Part shown: positions 35,024-45,342 of the stretch, piece after piece
How positions within the stretch are numbered: position 1 is the stretch's first letter
Layout: every line of letters begins with the position of its first letter
Assembly (NCBI RefSeq): GCF_023701945.1
Contig: NZ_JABAEF010000006.1
Coordinates: 248,001 to 312,000 of the forward strand
Reading direction: 5' to 3'
Source: Rhizobium sp. CG5
GTDB taxonomy: Bacteria > Pseudomonadota > Alphaproteobacteria > Rhizobiales > Rhizobiaceae
Length of the DNA stretch: 64,000 nucleotides
Notes under the pieces: generated by a model
The model's input: only the letters and a program-made list of their open reading frames with translations
What the model was told of the DNA's origin: nothing
Database searches by the model: none
Position numbers and translations under genes: made by a program

Positions 35024-36091
35024 CTAGTTGAGACGCATGCCGGTCTTGGGGTCGAATAGGTGGATGGCGTCGGGCACGCCGCGCAGGTGCATCTGTTCGC
35101 CCACCCGGATCTCCGCATCGCGCGGCAATTCCACCGTCAGCATGCGCGTATGGCCGATTTCCACATAACAATAGGTCTGGCTGCCCAGCCGTTCGGCCAC
35201 GGCGACCTCGCCCGAAAACCACGCCTCATGCGCCGAACACCGGACGATATCCTCCGGCCGCAGACCGAGCGTGACGGCTTTGGCGCCGGTTCCCGGCGCG
35301 GCCGATTCGGGCAAGGCAACGGAGCGGCCGAGAATGGTGAGGGTGCCATCGGATAGTGAAGCATCGATCGTATTCATCGTGGGGCTGCCGATGAAGCGCG
35401 CCACGAACAGGCTTGCCGGCCGGTGATAGAGGTCCAGCGGCTTGCCGATCTGCTCGACCACACCGGCATTCATGACGACGATCCGGTCGGCAAGGGTCAT
35501 CGCTTCGACCTGGTCATGGGTGACATAGACGGTGGTCGCCTTCATCCGGTTGTGAAGCTTGGCGATCTCCAGGCGCATCTCGATGCGCAATGCGGCATCG
35601 AGGTTGGACAGTGGCTCGTCGAACAGGAAGGCTGCCGGCTCGCGCACGATCGCCCGGCCCATGGCGACACGCTGGCGCTGTCCGCCGGAGAGCTGCGCCG
35701 GGCGGCGGTCGAGAAACGGGCCGATCTTCAGGATATCGGAGGCTCGGTCGACGCGCTTGGTGATCGTCTCTTCGCTCTCGCCACGCATCTTCAACCCGAA
35801 GGCCATGTTGTCGCGCACCGTCATATGCGGGTAGAGCGCATAGTCCTGGAACACCATGGCAATGTCGCGCTCGGACGGCGGCAGGGCATTGACCACCTTG
35901 TCGCCGATCTCAAGAACTCCGCCGGAAATCTCCTCCAGTCCGGCAATCATCCTGAGGAGCGTTGACTTTCCACAGCCGGACGGGCCGACCAGGACCAGGA
36001 ACTCGCCGCTGGCGATATCGATGTCCACATCGTGAATGACCTGCAGGGCTCCATAGGATTTGCGGATCCGTTTCAACGAAATTGCGCTCAC
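35024..36091 (-). CDS. CUT1 ABC transporter ATP-binding protein (UgpC/MsmK family)
   Basis: 355-residue ATPase with Walker A GPSGCGKSTLLRMIAGLE, Q-loop VFQDYALYPHMTVRDNMAFG, signature LSGGQRQRVAMGRAIVR, Walker B AFLFDEPLSNLDA, switch VYVTHDQVEAMTL and a C-terminal MOI/TOBE domain (GLRPEDI, VELPRDAEIRVGEQMHL). It starts at GTG 36091 after GGGAGGAGAAACA; the open frame reaches 36238 only by overlapping the GntR gene. It is divergent from the regulator/SBP/permease operon and shares its operator, so ATPase and channel are probably co-controlled. Confidence 0.92.
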   Translation of the reverse strand: MSAISLKRIRKSYGALQVIHDVDIDIASGEFLVLVGPSGCGKSTLLRMIAGLEEISGGVLEIGDKVVNALPPSERDIAMVFQDYALYPHMTVRDNMAFGLKMRGESEETITKRVDRASDILKIGPFLDRRPAQLSGGQRQRVAMGRAIVREPAAFLFDEPLSNLDAALRIEMRLEIAKLHNRMKATTVYVTHDQVEAMTLADRIVVMNAGVVEQIGKPLDLYHRPASLFVARFIGSPTMNTIDASLSDGTLTILGRSVALPESAAPGTGAKAVTLGLRPEDIVRCSAHEAWFSGEVAVAERLGSQTYCYVEIGHTRMLTVELPRDAEIRVGEQMHLRGVPDAIHLFDPKTGMRLN

Positions 36092-36138
36092 TGTTTCTCC
36101 TCCCAGAAGGCCAAATCGGGCCTTGACGTCTATTATCG

Positions 36139-36160
36139 ATATCATTATCAATAATGATAT
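36139..36160. promoter_or_regulatory. Perfect palindromic operator between the ABC ATPase and GntR genes
   Basis: ATATCATTAT-CA-ATAATGATAT: 10-bp perfect arms, AT-rich, centred 33-48 bases from both divergent start codons. It is the obvious binding site for the adjacent GntR-family protein. Confidence 0.65.
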
Positions 36161-36192
36161 TAGCAGCGACGCGCAACACCATAGGCAAGTTG

Positions 36193-36882
36193 ATGTCCTA
36201 TTTTTCCACCAGGCCCACCAGCCCGGCCAAGCCGACAAAATCAGCGAAATCCGCGACAGCCTTCAACCAGCTGAAGCGCGATATCATGCTGGGCCTGCTG
36301 CCGGCCGGTGCGGCACTGACGGAACTGGATCTCGCCTCGCATTTCGCCTGCAGCCAGGGAACCGTGCGCGAGGCGCTGCTGCAGCTGCAGGAGGAAGGCC
36401 TCGTTTTGCGCAAGGGCCATCGCGGCACGCAGGTTTCAGAATGCACCGAAGCCGAAGCCGTCGAGATGTTCCGCGTTCGCCAGCAGATCGAATGCAACGG
36501 CATCGTGCGCGTGCTGCGCGCCCCGAGCCGCTCGCTCATCCCGGACCTGAAGGCGCTCTACGGCGAGATGATCGAGGCGGCAACGGCCGACGACGAGCTG
36601 GAACTGGCCTCTTTCGATCGGGATTTCCATCGCCGCATCTTCCAGGATGCCGACCTGCCGGCGCTCGATCCGATCCTGCATCGCTGCCTGGTGCACAATC
36701 ACCGTTTCAAGATTTCCCGCAGCACCGCGCCGCGCGATCTTCTGGCAACGGCGCAACGCCACGGCTCGGTGATCGAGGCGATCGAGAGCGGCGATACCGC
36801 CCGCGCCAACCAGGCGCTGCATCATCATATCGCAACGATCGTCGATCTCGGCCCGAGCGTCTTCCCGGATGCCAGCCAATGA
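36193..36882 (+). CDS. GntR-family (FCD) transcriptional regulator
   Basis: 229-residue regulator. Helix-turn-helix in TELDLASHFACSQGTVREAL, wing LRKGHRGTQVSE, then a helical FCD domain (MFRVRQQIECNG, FDRDFHRRIFQDAD, HGSVIEAIESGDTARAN). ATG 36193 follows AGGCAAG; an upstream ATG at 36154 lies within the palindrome. Its stop overlaps the esterase ATG by four bases, so it is the first gene of a seven-gene sugar operon and probably represses it and the divergent ATPase. Confidence 0.9.
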   Translation: MSYFSTRPTSPAKPTKSAKSATAFNQLKRDIMLGLLPAGAALTELDLASHFACSQGTVREALLQLQEEGLVLRKGHRGTQVSECTEAEAVEMFRVRQQIECNGIVRVLRAPSRSLIPDLKALYGEMIEAATADDELELASFDRDFHRRIFQDADLPALDPILHRCLVHNHRFKISRSTAPRDLLATAQRHGSVIEAIESGDTARANQALHHHIATIVDLGPSVFPDASQ

Positions 36883-37862
36883 CGATGAGGATCCCCGAAC
36901 CGTCCCATTTGTCCGACGAGATGGCGGCGCTGATGGCCCGCATCGCCGCCGAGGGTGCGCCCCAGCCCGATCCGACCTTGCTGCCGCCGGCCGAGGGCCG
37001 CGCCCAATGCGAGGAGGCCATTGCCCGCTGGAACGTCGACCTGCCCGACATGGCTGATGTGCTGACCCTCTGGCTGGAGGCCGACGAGACGCTCGATTCC
37101 GCCCGCTGCCGCCTGCGCGTCTTCGTGCCGGACAATGCCGGTGCCGGCCTGATCCTGTTCATCCATGGCGGCGGCTTTGCCTTCTGCAGCCCGGAAACCC
37201 ACGAGCGTTGCGCCCGCGTGCTGGCCGTCGAGGCCGGCATGACGGTCGTCGTGCCGGATTATCGGCTGGCGCCGGAACACCCCTACCCGGCCGGCCTGAA
37301 CGACACCATCGCAGCACTTCGCCATGTCGGCACCATTGCCGAGCGTTGCGGTCTTGCCGCCGGCCCGGTGCTGGTGGCTGGCGATTCCGCCGGTGCCAAC
37401 CTAGCACTTGCCGCCATCCTGCATGAGCAATCGCAAGGCGCACCCGCACCTAGCGGCGCCCTGCTGTTCTACGGAACCTATGATCGCGATTTCGAGACGG
37501 CATCCTACCTGCAGTTCGCCGAAGGCCCCGGCCTGACAAGGGCCAAGATGCAGCGCTACTGGACAATGTATGCCGGCGATCGGCCGGTTGCGGCCGATCC
37601 GCTCGCCTGCCCCTTGCAGGCCAGTGACGCGGCGCTGTCGCGCCTGCCGCCTTTGCATCTGATGGCGGCCGGCGTCGATCCGCTGCTGTCCGATACCCTG
37701 TCGCTGCAGACCCGGCTGACATCCCTCGGCCGCACCGAGGCGGTGACCGTGGTCTCGGGCGTCACCCACGGCTTTCTACAGAATACCATCGACCTCAGGG
37801 CGGCGCGGGAGGCGCTCCGTTTTGCAGGCGTGGAGGCAAGAAGGATGGCTGCCCAATCGTAG
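36879..37862 (+). CDS. Alpha/beta hydrolase of the hormone-sensitive lipase (acetyl esterase) family
   Basis: 327-residue cytoplasmic esterase. Oxyanion motif LFIHGGGFAFCS, conserved VVPDYRLAPEHPYPAGLND, nucleophile elbow AGDSAGANLALA, acid in GVDPLLSDTL and catalytic His in SGVTHGFLQ. No signal peptide. It lies between the regulator and the binding protein gene, translationally coupled to the regulator. Inference: it removes acyl (for example acetyl) groups from an imported plant-derived sugar ester before the epimerase and oxidoreductase act. Confidence 0.9.
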   Translation: MTMRIPEPSHLSDEMAALMARIAAEGAPQPDPTLLPPAEGRAQCEEAIARWNVDLPDMADVLTLWLEADETLDSARCRLRVFVPDNAGAGLILFIHGGGFAFCSPETHERCARVLAVEAGMTVVVPDYRLAPEHPYPAGLNDTIAALRHVGTIAERCGLAAGPVLVAGDSAGANLALAAILHEQSQGAPAPSGALLFYGTYDRDFETASYLQFAEGPGLTRAKMQRYWTMYAGDRPVAADPLACPLQASDAALSRLPPLHLMAAGVDPLLSDTLSLQTRLTSLGRTEAVTVVSGVTHGFLQNTIDLRAAREALRFAGVEARRMAAQS

Positions 37863-37889
37863 CCGGCTTTATTTGAGGAGGAGGACTAC

Positions 37890-39089
37890 ATGACACTCTT
37901 GAAGACACTGACCATGGGGGTTGCCCTTTCGGCACTGCTCGCCAGCGGCGCGGCCCAGGCCGAAACGGTCCGGTTCTGGTACCATTTCGACAATCCCGAC
38001 AACCCGATGAACGACCTCGTGGCCAAATTCGAGGCGGCCAATCCCGGCATCGAGATCGAAGCCGAAAACGTTCCGTGGAACAGCTATTACGACAATCTCT
38101 ACACGGCCCTGGTCGGCGGCAATGCGCCTGATGCAGCCATGGTGAAGCTCTTTGCCCTGCCGCGCCTTGCCGAAATGCAGGCGCTGGAGCCGATCGGCGA
38201 TCGCATCGACGCCTGGGCCGGCAAGGCCGATCTGCTCGACAACCTGCTGGAACTGAACAAGGGCCCGGACGGCCAGCAATATTACCTGCCGATCCAGTAT
38301 GTCGTGCTCTACCTCTATTACCGCGCCGACCTGTTCGAACAGGCGGGCCTCAAGCCACCGACCACCTGCGAAGAGTTCCGCGACGCGGCGATCAAGCTGA
38401 CCAAGGCGCCGGACACCTACGGCTTCGGCCTGCGCGGCGGCAAGGGCGGCTGGGACCAGTGGGGCGCCTTCGTGATGTCGCAGGGTGCCGAACTGAAACC
38501 CGGCGGCCTGACCAATGACAAGGCGGTCGCCGCCAACCAGTGGCTGATCGATCTGTTCCAGAAGGACAAGGTCATTCCGCCATCGGCTCCCAACGATGGG
38601 TTCCAGGAAATCACCGGCGCCTTCAAGAGCGGCAAGACCGCCATGACCATCCATCACATCGGCTCGTCCAACGACATGGTCAAGGCGCTGGGCGACAAGG
38701 TCTCGGCCGTACCTGTTCCGGAATGCGGCGGCAATCGCTGGACCTCCTATGGCGACGAATCGCTCGGCATCTTCGCCTCGTCTGAGGTCAAGGACGCCGC
38801 CTGGAAGTGGATTTCGTTCCTGGCCGAAGGCGAGAACAATGTCGCCTTCAACAAGGCGACCGGCCAGATGACCGTGACCCAAAGCGGCGCGGCCAAGTGG
38901 ACGCTGCACGAACGGCGCTTCGTCGATGCCACGGTCAATTCGCTGCCCTTTGCCAAGGTGCTGCCGCAGAACACCGCGACCTCGGAATTCGTCAATACGG
39001 CCTGGCAGACCGCCATGCAGCAGGCGCTGACCGGCCAGATCACCTCCAAGCAGATGATGGAGCAGCTGGAAGCGCTGTTCACCCAGTAA
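37890..39089 (+). CDS. CUT1 ABC transporter periplasmic sugar-binding protein
   Basis: 399-residue SBP_bac_1 protein. Signal peptide TLLKTLTMGVALSALLASGA, cleaved near AQA-E. Mature N-terminus ETVRFWYHFDNPDNPMNDLV, then GGNAPDAAMVKLFALPRLAE and YLPIQYVVLYLYYRADLFEQ. AGGAGGAGGAC precedes ATG 37890. It is followed by a strong two-tier stem-loop before the permeases. The ligand is unknown; esterase, epimerase and dehydrogenase in the same operon suggest a modified mono- or disaccharide. Confidence 0.93.
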   Translation: MTLLKTLTMGVALSALLASGAAQAETVRFWYHFDNPDNPMNDLVAKFEAANPGIEIEAENVPWNSYYDNLYTALVGGNAPDAAMVKLFALPRLAEMQALEPIGDRIDAWAGKADLLDNLLELNKGPDGQQYYLPIQYVVLYLYYRADLFEQAGLKPPTTCEEFRDAAIKLTKAPDTYGFGLRGGKGGWDQWGAFVMSQGAELKPGGLTNDKAVAANQWLIDLFQKDKVIPPSAPNDGFQEITGAFKSGKTAMTIHHIGSSNDMVKALGDKVSAVPVPECGGNRWTSYGDESLGIFASSEVKDAAWKWISFLAEGENNVAFNKATGQMTVTQSGAAKWTLHERRFVDATVNSLPFAKVLPQNTATSEFVNTAWQTAMQQALTGQITSKQMMEQLEALFTQ

Positions 39090-39165
39090 CCGTCGTCGCT
39101 CTGCTGTCTGGCTGCCGGCTCCATGCTCCGTTGGGGCGGCGATTGCCGGACGGCGGAAGCACGGT

Positions 39166-39209
39166 GGCGGCCAGGGGTATCACTTGGCGGAGTGCTGCCC
39201 CTGGCCGCC
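39166..39209 (+). repeat. Two-tier stem-loop after the sugar-binding protein gene
   Basis: Outer 12-bp perfect stem (39166-39177 with 39198-39209) and inner CACT/AGTG stem (39181-39184 with 39191-39194). It lies in the 190-base gap between binding protein and permease genes; no T-run, so a message-stabilising hairpin is likely. Confidence 0.65.
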
Positions 39210-39279
39210 CCACGCCCTCAACCCGCCCGGCCCTGGCCGGACGGTCTCCCGGACAAGCCGAAAGGCAAGGATCAAGTTC

Positions 39280-40203
39280 ATGTCGACCGTCGTACAATCC
39301 CATCAGCCCTCCGTCGTCATCGCGCCAGCGCTATCGACCCGGATGATGCCCTATGCGCTTCTGGCGCCGGCGCTTCTGGTGACGATCTTCATCGTGTTCT
39401 TTCCGATGGTGCAGGCGGTCTATACCAGCTTTTACGACCTGATCCTGTGGAAGCCGAATGCCAGTCGCTTTGTCGGCTTCGGAAATTATGTGAAGCTCTT
39501 CAACGACCCGGTGTTCTGGACCGCGCTGCGCAATACGGCGATCTGGATCGGGTTGACGGTTCCGCTGCAGATGGGCCTGGGTCTTCTGACCGCCCTGCTG
39601 CTGAACCGCGAATTTCCCTGGCGCGGCCTTGCCCGCGCGCTGATCATCATCCCCTGGGCGCTGCCTTCCGTCGTCATCGCGCTGATGTGGCGCTGGATCT
39701 ACGATCCGAACACCGGCGTGCTGAACGACATCCTGCTCTATCTCTCGCTGATCAAGACCGCCGTGCCATGGCTCGCCGATCCCGATCTGGCGCTCTATGC
39801 CATCATCGCCACGCTGACCTGGCAGGGGTTTCCGTTCTTCGCGGTGATGATCCTGGCCGGCCTGCAGGGCATTCCCAGGAGCCAATACGAGGCAGCCTCG
39901 ATCGATGGCGCCAGCCCTTGGCGGCAGTTCCTGCACATCACCCTGCCCGGTATCGCGCCGGTGTTGGCAACCGCCGGGCTGCTGCGCGTCATCTGGGTCG
40001 CCAATTCGATGGACGTGATCTTCGTCATGACCGGCGGCGGCCCCGGTTATGCGACCCATACCCTGCCGCTTTACGCCTTTGTGCGGGCCCGCCAGAACCT
40101 CGATTTCGGCTATGGCACGGCGATCGCCGTCACCTTCACGATCTGTCTCGGCGCCATCGTCGCGATCTATCTGATGCGCACCATGAAGGAGGTCGAGAGA
40201 TGA
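39280..40203 (+). CDS. CUT1 ABC transporter permease (MalF type)
   Basis: 307-residue permease. First helix YALLAPALLVTIFIVFFPMV, EAA loop IPRSQYEAASIDGASPWRQF followed by HITLPGIAPV, six helices in total. The start at ATG 39280 is chosen because it opens the conserved N-terminus (STVVQSHQPSVVIAPALSTR); upstream in-frame codons cover the stem-loop region and look non-coding. Its stop overlaps the next ATG. Confidence 0.92.
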   Translation: MSTVVQSHQPSVVIAPALSTRMMPYALLAPALLVTIFIVFFPMVQAVYTSFYDLILWKPNASRFVGFGNYVKLFNDPVFWTALRNTAIWIGLTVPLQMGLGLLTALLLNREFPWRGLARALIIIPWALPSVVIALMWRWIYDPNTGVLNDILLYLSLIKTAVPWLADPDLALYAIIATLTWQGFPFFAVMILAGLQGIPRSQYEAASIDGASPWRQFLHITLPGIAPVLATAGLLRVIWVANSMDVIFVMTGGGPGYATHTLPLYAFVRARQNLDFGYGTAIAVTFTICLGAIVAIYLMRTMKEVER

Positions 40204-41033
40204 ACAAGCCCAGCACCCTGCGTCGCATCCTGACCACCGACCTGCCGGTCTTTCTGATCGTGCTGTTCGCCATGGGACCGTTTGCCTGGATGATCCTGAC
40301 CTCGCTGACCCCGACGGCAACGCTCAACGCCACCGGCGTCTCGGTCTCGCCGACCGGCTGGAGCCTCGACAATTATGTCCGCCTGCTGCAGCAGACCAGC
40401 TTTCTCGGCAATATGCTGGACAGCCTGATCATCGCCGGCGGCACTGTTGTGCTCGGCCTCGCCGTCTCGGTCACCGCGGCCTATGCCTTCTCGCGCTTCC
40501 GCTTTGCCGGGCGCAAGCTGATCATGCTGCAGTTCCTGCTGATCAACATGTTCCCGATCGTGCTGCTGATCCTGCCTTTGTTCATCCTGATGCGCAAAGC
40601 CGGCATTCTCGATACCCATTTCGGGCTGATCCTCGCCAATGCCACCGTCGCCATTCCCTTCGCGGTGTGGATGCTGACCAGCTATATCGGCGCGATCCCC
40701 AAAAGCCTCGACGAGGCCGCGATGATCGACGGCTGCTCGCGACTGACGGCGCTTCGCCGCGTCGTGCTGCCGCTGACCATGCCGGGCATCATCTCCACCG
40801 GCATCTACATCTTCATCACCGCCTGGAACGAATATCTCTACGCGCTGACGCTCGGCGGGCGAAACGTCCGTCCGGTCACCGTGGCGATCCAGACGCTGAT
40901 CGGCGAATACCAGATCGAATGGGGTCTGCTTGCCGCCGGCGCGGTGGTCGGCGCCATGCCCGCCACCCTGCTTTTCCTGATTGTCCAGCGTCGCCTGATC
41001 GGCGGCCTCACCCAAGGCGCCGTCAAAGGCTGA
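40200..41033 (+). CDS. CUT1 ABC transporter permease (MalG type)
   Basis: 277-residue permease. N-terminal helix [23 protein letters not shown] loop [20 protein letters not shown] with [12 protein letters not shown], and C-terminus [15 protein letters not shown], the conserved segment contacting the ATPase. Starts at ATG 40200, overlapping the previous stop by four bases. Confidence 0.92.
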   Translation: MNKPSTLRRILTTDLPVFLIVLFAMGPFAWMILTSLTPTATLNATGVSVSPTGWSLDNYVRLLQQTSFLGNMLDSLIIAGGTVVLGLAVSVTAAYAFSRFRFAGRKLIMLQFLLINMFPIVLLILPLFILMRKAGILDTHFGLILANATVAIPFAVWMLTSYIGAIPKSLDEAAMIDGCSRLTALRRVVLPLTMPGIISTGIYIFITAWNEYLYALTLGGRNVRPVTVAIQTLIGEYQIEWGLLAAGAVVGAMPATLLFLIVQRRLIGGLTQGAVKG

Positions 41034-41058
41034 ATTTTTGAAAGAAAGAGGATTGACC

Positions 41059-41940
41059 ATGAACCCCGTCGGGTTGATTTCCATGCAATATGCCAGGCCC
41101 TTTACGGCCGAGCATTTCCCGCTGTTTTCGCGCATGCGCGAGCTCGGCTATGATTTCATCGAACTGCTGGTGCCGGAGCCGGGCGAGCTTGACCTCGACA
41201 AGACAAGGGCAGCACTGGAAGGCGCCGGCCTCGGCGTCGTGCTGGCGGCGCGCGTCAACCTGCAGCGCAACCTGTCGTCCGACGATCCGGTTGCCCATCG
41301 CGCTGGCATCGGCTATCTCAAATATACCGCCGACTGCGCCTTGGCGCTTGGCGCCACGATCGTCGGTGGACCGCTGACCGGCAATCCGCTGGTCTTTGCC
41401 GGCCGCCCACCGCAGCCAGTCGCCGAGGACGAACGGCTGGCCCGCAAGGCGCGCTGCGTTGCCGGCTTGCGCGAGGCGGGCGATCATGCCGCCAAGATCG
41501 GCATTACGCTTGCGGTCGAGCCGCTCAACCGCTTCGAAAGCGACGTGCTCTGCACCACCCAGCAGGCCATGGAACTGCTGGATGCGGTCGATCATCCGGC
41601 CGTGCAGATGATGCTCGATACCTTCCACATGCATATGGAAGAGGCCTCGATCGCCGAGGCGATCCTTTTGGCCGGTCCGCGCGTCGCCCATTTCCAGGCC
41701 AACGAGAACCATCGCGGCTTTCCCGGCACCGGATCCACCGACTGGGTCTCGGTCTGCCGGGCCCTGCACACCATCGGCTACAAGGGCCCTGTCTCGCTCG
41801 AACCCTTCCGCCGCAACGACGACCGCTTCGGCGTTCCCTTCGCGCAATGGCGTCCGCCCCATGAAGACGAAAGCGAGCGGCTGTCCGCCAGCGCCAGCTT
41901 CATCAAGTCCCACCTCCTTTTGACGGAATATCGCAGATGA
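41059..41940 (+). CDS. Sugar phosphate isomerase/epimerase family TIM-barrel protein (ketose 3-epimerase-like)
   Basis: 293-residue AP-endonuclease-2-type barrel. The metal-binding and catalytic segments of D-tagatose/D-psicose 3-epimerases are recognisable: GYDFIELLVPEP, LAVEPLNRFESDVLCT (first Glu), QMMLDTFHMHMEEAS (Asp and His), HFQANENHRGFPGTG and VSLEPFRR (second Glu). ATG 41059 has AAGAGGA upstream. It is in the operon between transporter and Gfo/Idh/MocA enzyme, with which it overlaps. Likely epimerises or isomerises the imported sugar or its oxidised form. Confidence 0.85.
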   Translation: MNPVGLISMQYARPFTAEHFPLFSRMRELGYDFIELLVPEPGELDLDKTRAALEGAGLGVVLAARVNLQRNLSSDDPVAHRAGIGYLKYTADCALALGATIVGGPLTGNPLVFAGRPPQPVAEDERLARKARCVAGLREAGDHAAKIGITLAVEPLNRFESDVLCTTQQAMELLDAVDHPAVQMMLDTFHMHMEEASIAEAILLAGPRVAHFQANENHRGFPGTGSTDWVSVCRALHTIGYKGPVSLEPFRRNDDRFGVPFAQWRPPHEDESERLSASASFIKSHLLLTEYRR

Positions 41941-42932
41941 CACTCAAGATCGGCTGGATCGGTTGCGGCATCCACGCAACCCAGATGCTTTTGCCCCAAC
42001 TCGTGCGCCACGATGTCGAGATCAAGGCGCTCTGCGACATCGACGGCAAGCGGTTGGCCAGCGCCGGCCGTCAGTTCGGCGTCTCGACCCTGACCAGCGA
42101 CGCGGCCGAGCTGATCGCCACGCCCGGCCTTGATGCCATCGGCATGGCCGTCGGTCCCGACCAGCACCTGGCCTTCGGCAAGGCAGCGCTGGCCCGCGGC
42201 CTGCCGGTCTTCATGGAAAAGCCGCCATCGGGTAGTGCGGCCGGCGCGCGGGAACTGCTGGCGGCGTCCGAAAAGGCCAAAAAGCCGCTACTGCTCGGCT
42301 TCATGAAGCGCTACTCGGCCGGCAACAAGATCGCCGCCAATATCGTCCATTCCGGCCGCTTCGGTCCGGTTCTGGGCCTCACCGGCTATTACATGACGGC
42401 GCCCGGCTACTTCGTCGGCAATGTCGACTACACCGGCTTCTTCCTGCACCACTGCGTGCATTACATGGACCTGGTCTCCTTCCTGGTCTCGCCGGTCAAG
42501 AAACTGACCGCCCGCAAGGTGGAAAAGGAGCCGGGCAAGGTGCTCTTCCACATCAGCCTCGATTTCGACTGCGGCGCCATCGGCACCATTGCCATGGGCA
42601 CGATCCAGTCGCGCGGCGCTCCGGTGGAGCGCATCGAACTGATGGGTGACCACCAGCGCATCGAGGTCGACAATGTCATCGACGTCAGATGGAACCGCAA
42701 TCCGCCCTTCAAGGTCGATGATCCCCAGGCCACGCTCACGGACGACGTCGACAGCCTGACCTGGAAGCCAAATTTCACAGCCGCTGCCAACGAAGACCCG
42801 AAGGGCTATTTCTCGCTGCTCTCCGACGTGATCCCGGCCCTTGGCGGCGCCGACACCCCGGCCCCGTCCATCCGCGACGGCGTCATCGCTATGGAGCGAT
42901 TGGAAACGCTGCGCAGGGAACTCGACCTCTGA
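41937..42932 (+). CDS. Gfo/Idh/MocA family NAD(P)-dependent oxidoreductase
   Basis: 331-residue sugar dehydrogenase. N-terminal Rossmann fold (TLKIGWIGCGIHATQMLLPQ, ALCDIDGKRL), catalytic-lysine motif PVFMEKPPSGS near residue 95, and the C-terminal beta-sheet domain (GYYMTAPGYFVGNVDYTGFF, HHCVHYMDLVSFL with the conserved His region). Last gene of the operon, start overlapping the epimerase stop. It is expected to oxidise or reduce the same sugar as the epimerase; the substrate is not readable. Confidence 0.9.
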   Translation: MTLKIGWIGCGIHATQMLLPQLVRHDVEIKALCDIDGKRLASAGRQFGVSTLTSDAAELIATPGLDAIGMAVGPDQHLAFGKAALARGLPVFMEKPPSGSAAGARELLAASEKAKKPLLLGFMKRYSAGNKIAANIVHSGRFGPVLGLTGYYMTAPGYFVGNVDYTGFFLHHCVHYMDLVSFLVSPVKKLTARKVEKEPGKVLFHISLDFDCGAIGTIAMGTIQSRGAPVERIELMGDHQRIEVDNVIDVRWNRNPPFKVDDPQATLTDDVDSLTWKPNFTAAANEDPKGYFSLLSDVIPALGGADTPAPSIRDGVIAMERLETLRRELDL

Positions 42933-42939
42933 GACGGAG

Positions 42940-42964
42940 ACGGCGCGGGCTCAGCTCGCGCCGT
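42940..42964 (+). terminator. Stem-loop after the Gfo/Idh/MocA gene
   Basis: 8-bp GC-rich outer stem (42940-42947 with 42957-42964), extended inside by a G-T and two GC pairs around TCA. Only a short GTTGTCC follows, so termination strength is uncertain. Confidence 0.5.
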
Positions 42965-42986
42965 TGTCCATTCATGACAGACAGAA

Positions 42987-43015
42987 GGACCCCAATGCAA
43001 AATGCCCTGGGGTCC
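42987..43015 (-). terminator. Stem-loop after katE
   Basis: GGACCCCA (42987-42994) and TGGGGTCC (43008-43015), 13-base loop, followed on the minus strand by TTCTGTC. It lies 75 bases after the katE stop between convergent genes. Confidence 0.45.
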
Positions 43016-43090
43016 CGTTGCAATACGATCAGTCATTTATATCGGCCGTCTGGCGACAGCTCCATCAATTGGAACCTTGCCGCACGCCGC

Positions 43091-45238
<2,148 letters not shown>

Positions 45239-45342
45239 TGAGATGCTCCGGGCACATGAGGGATGGTCCCAGTCGAACAAAAGCCGCCTGCTTTTGTTCC
45301 CGACATCGATGTCGTCATCGTCGTAAACTGGGCCGCTTGCGC

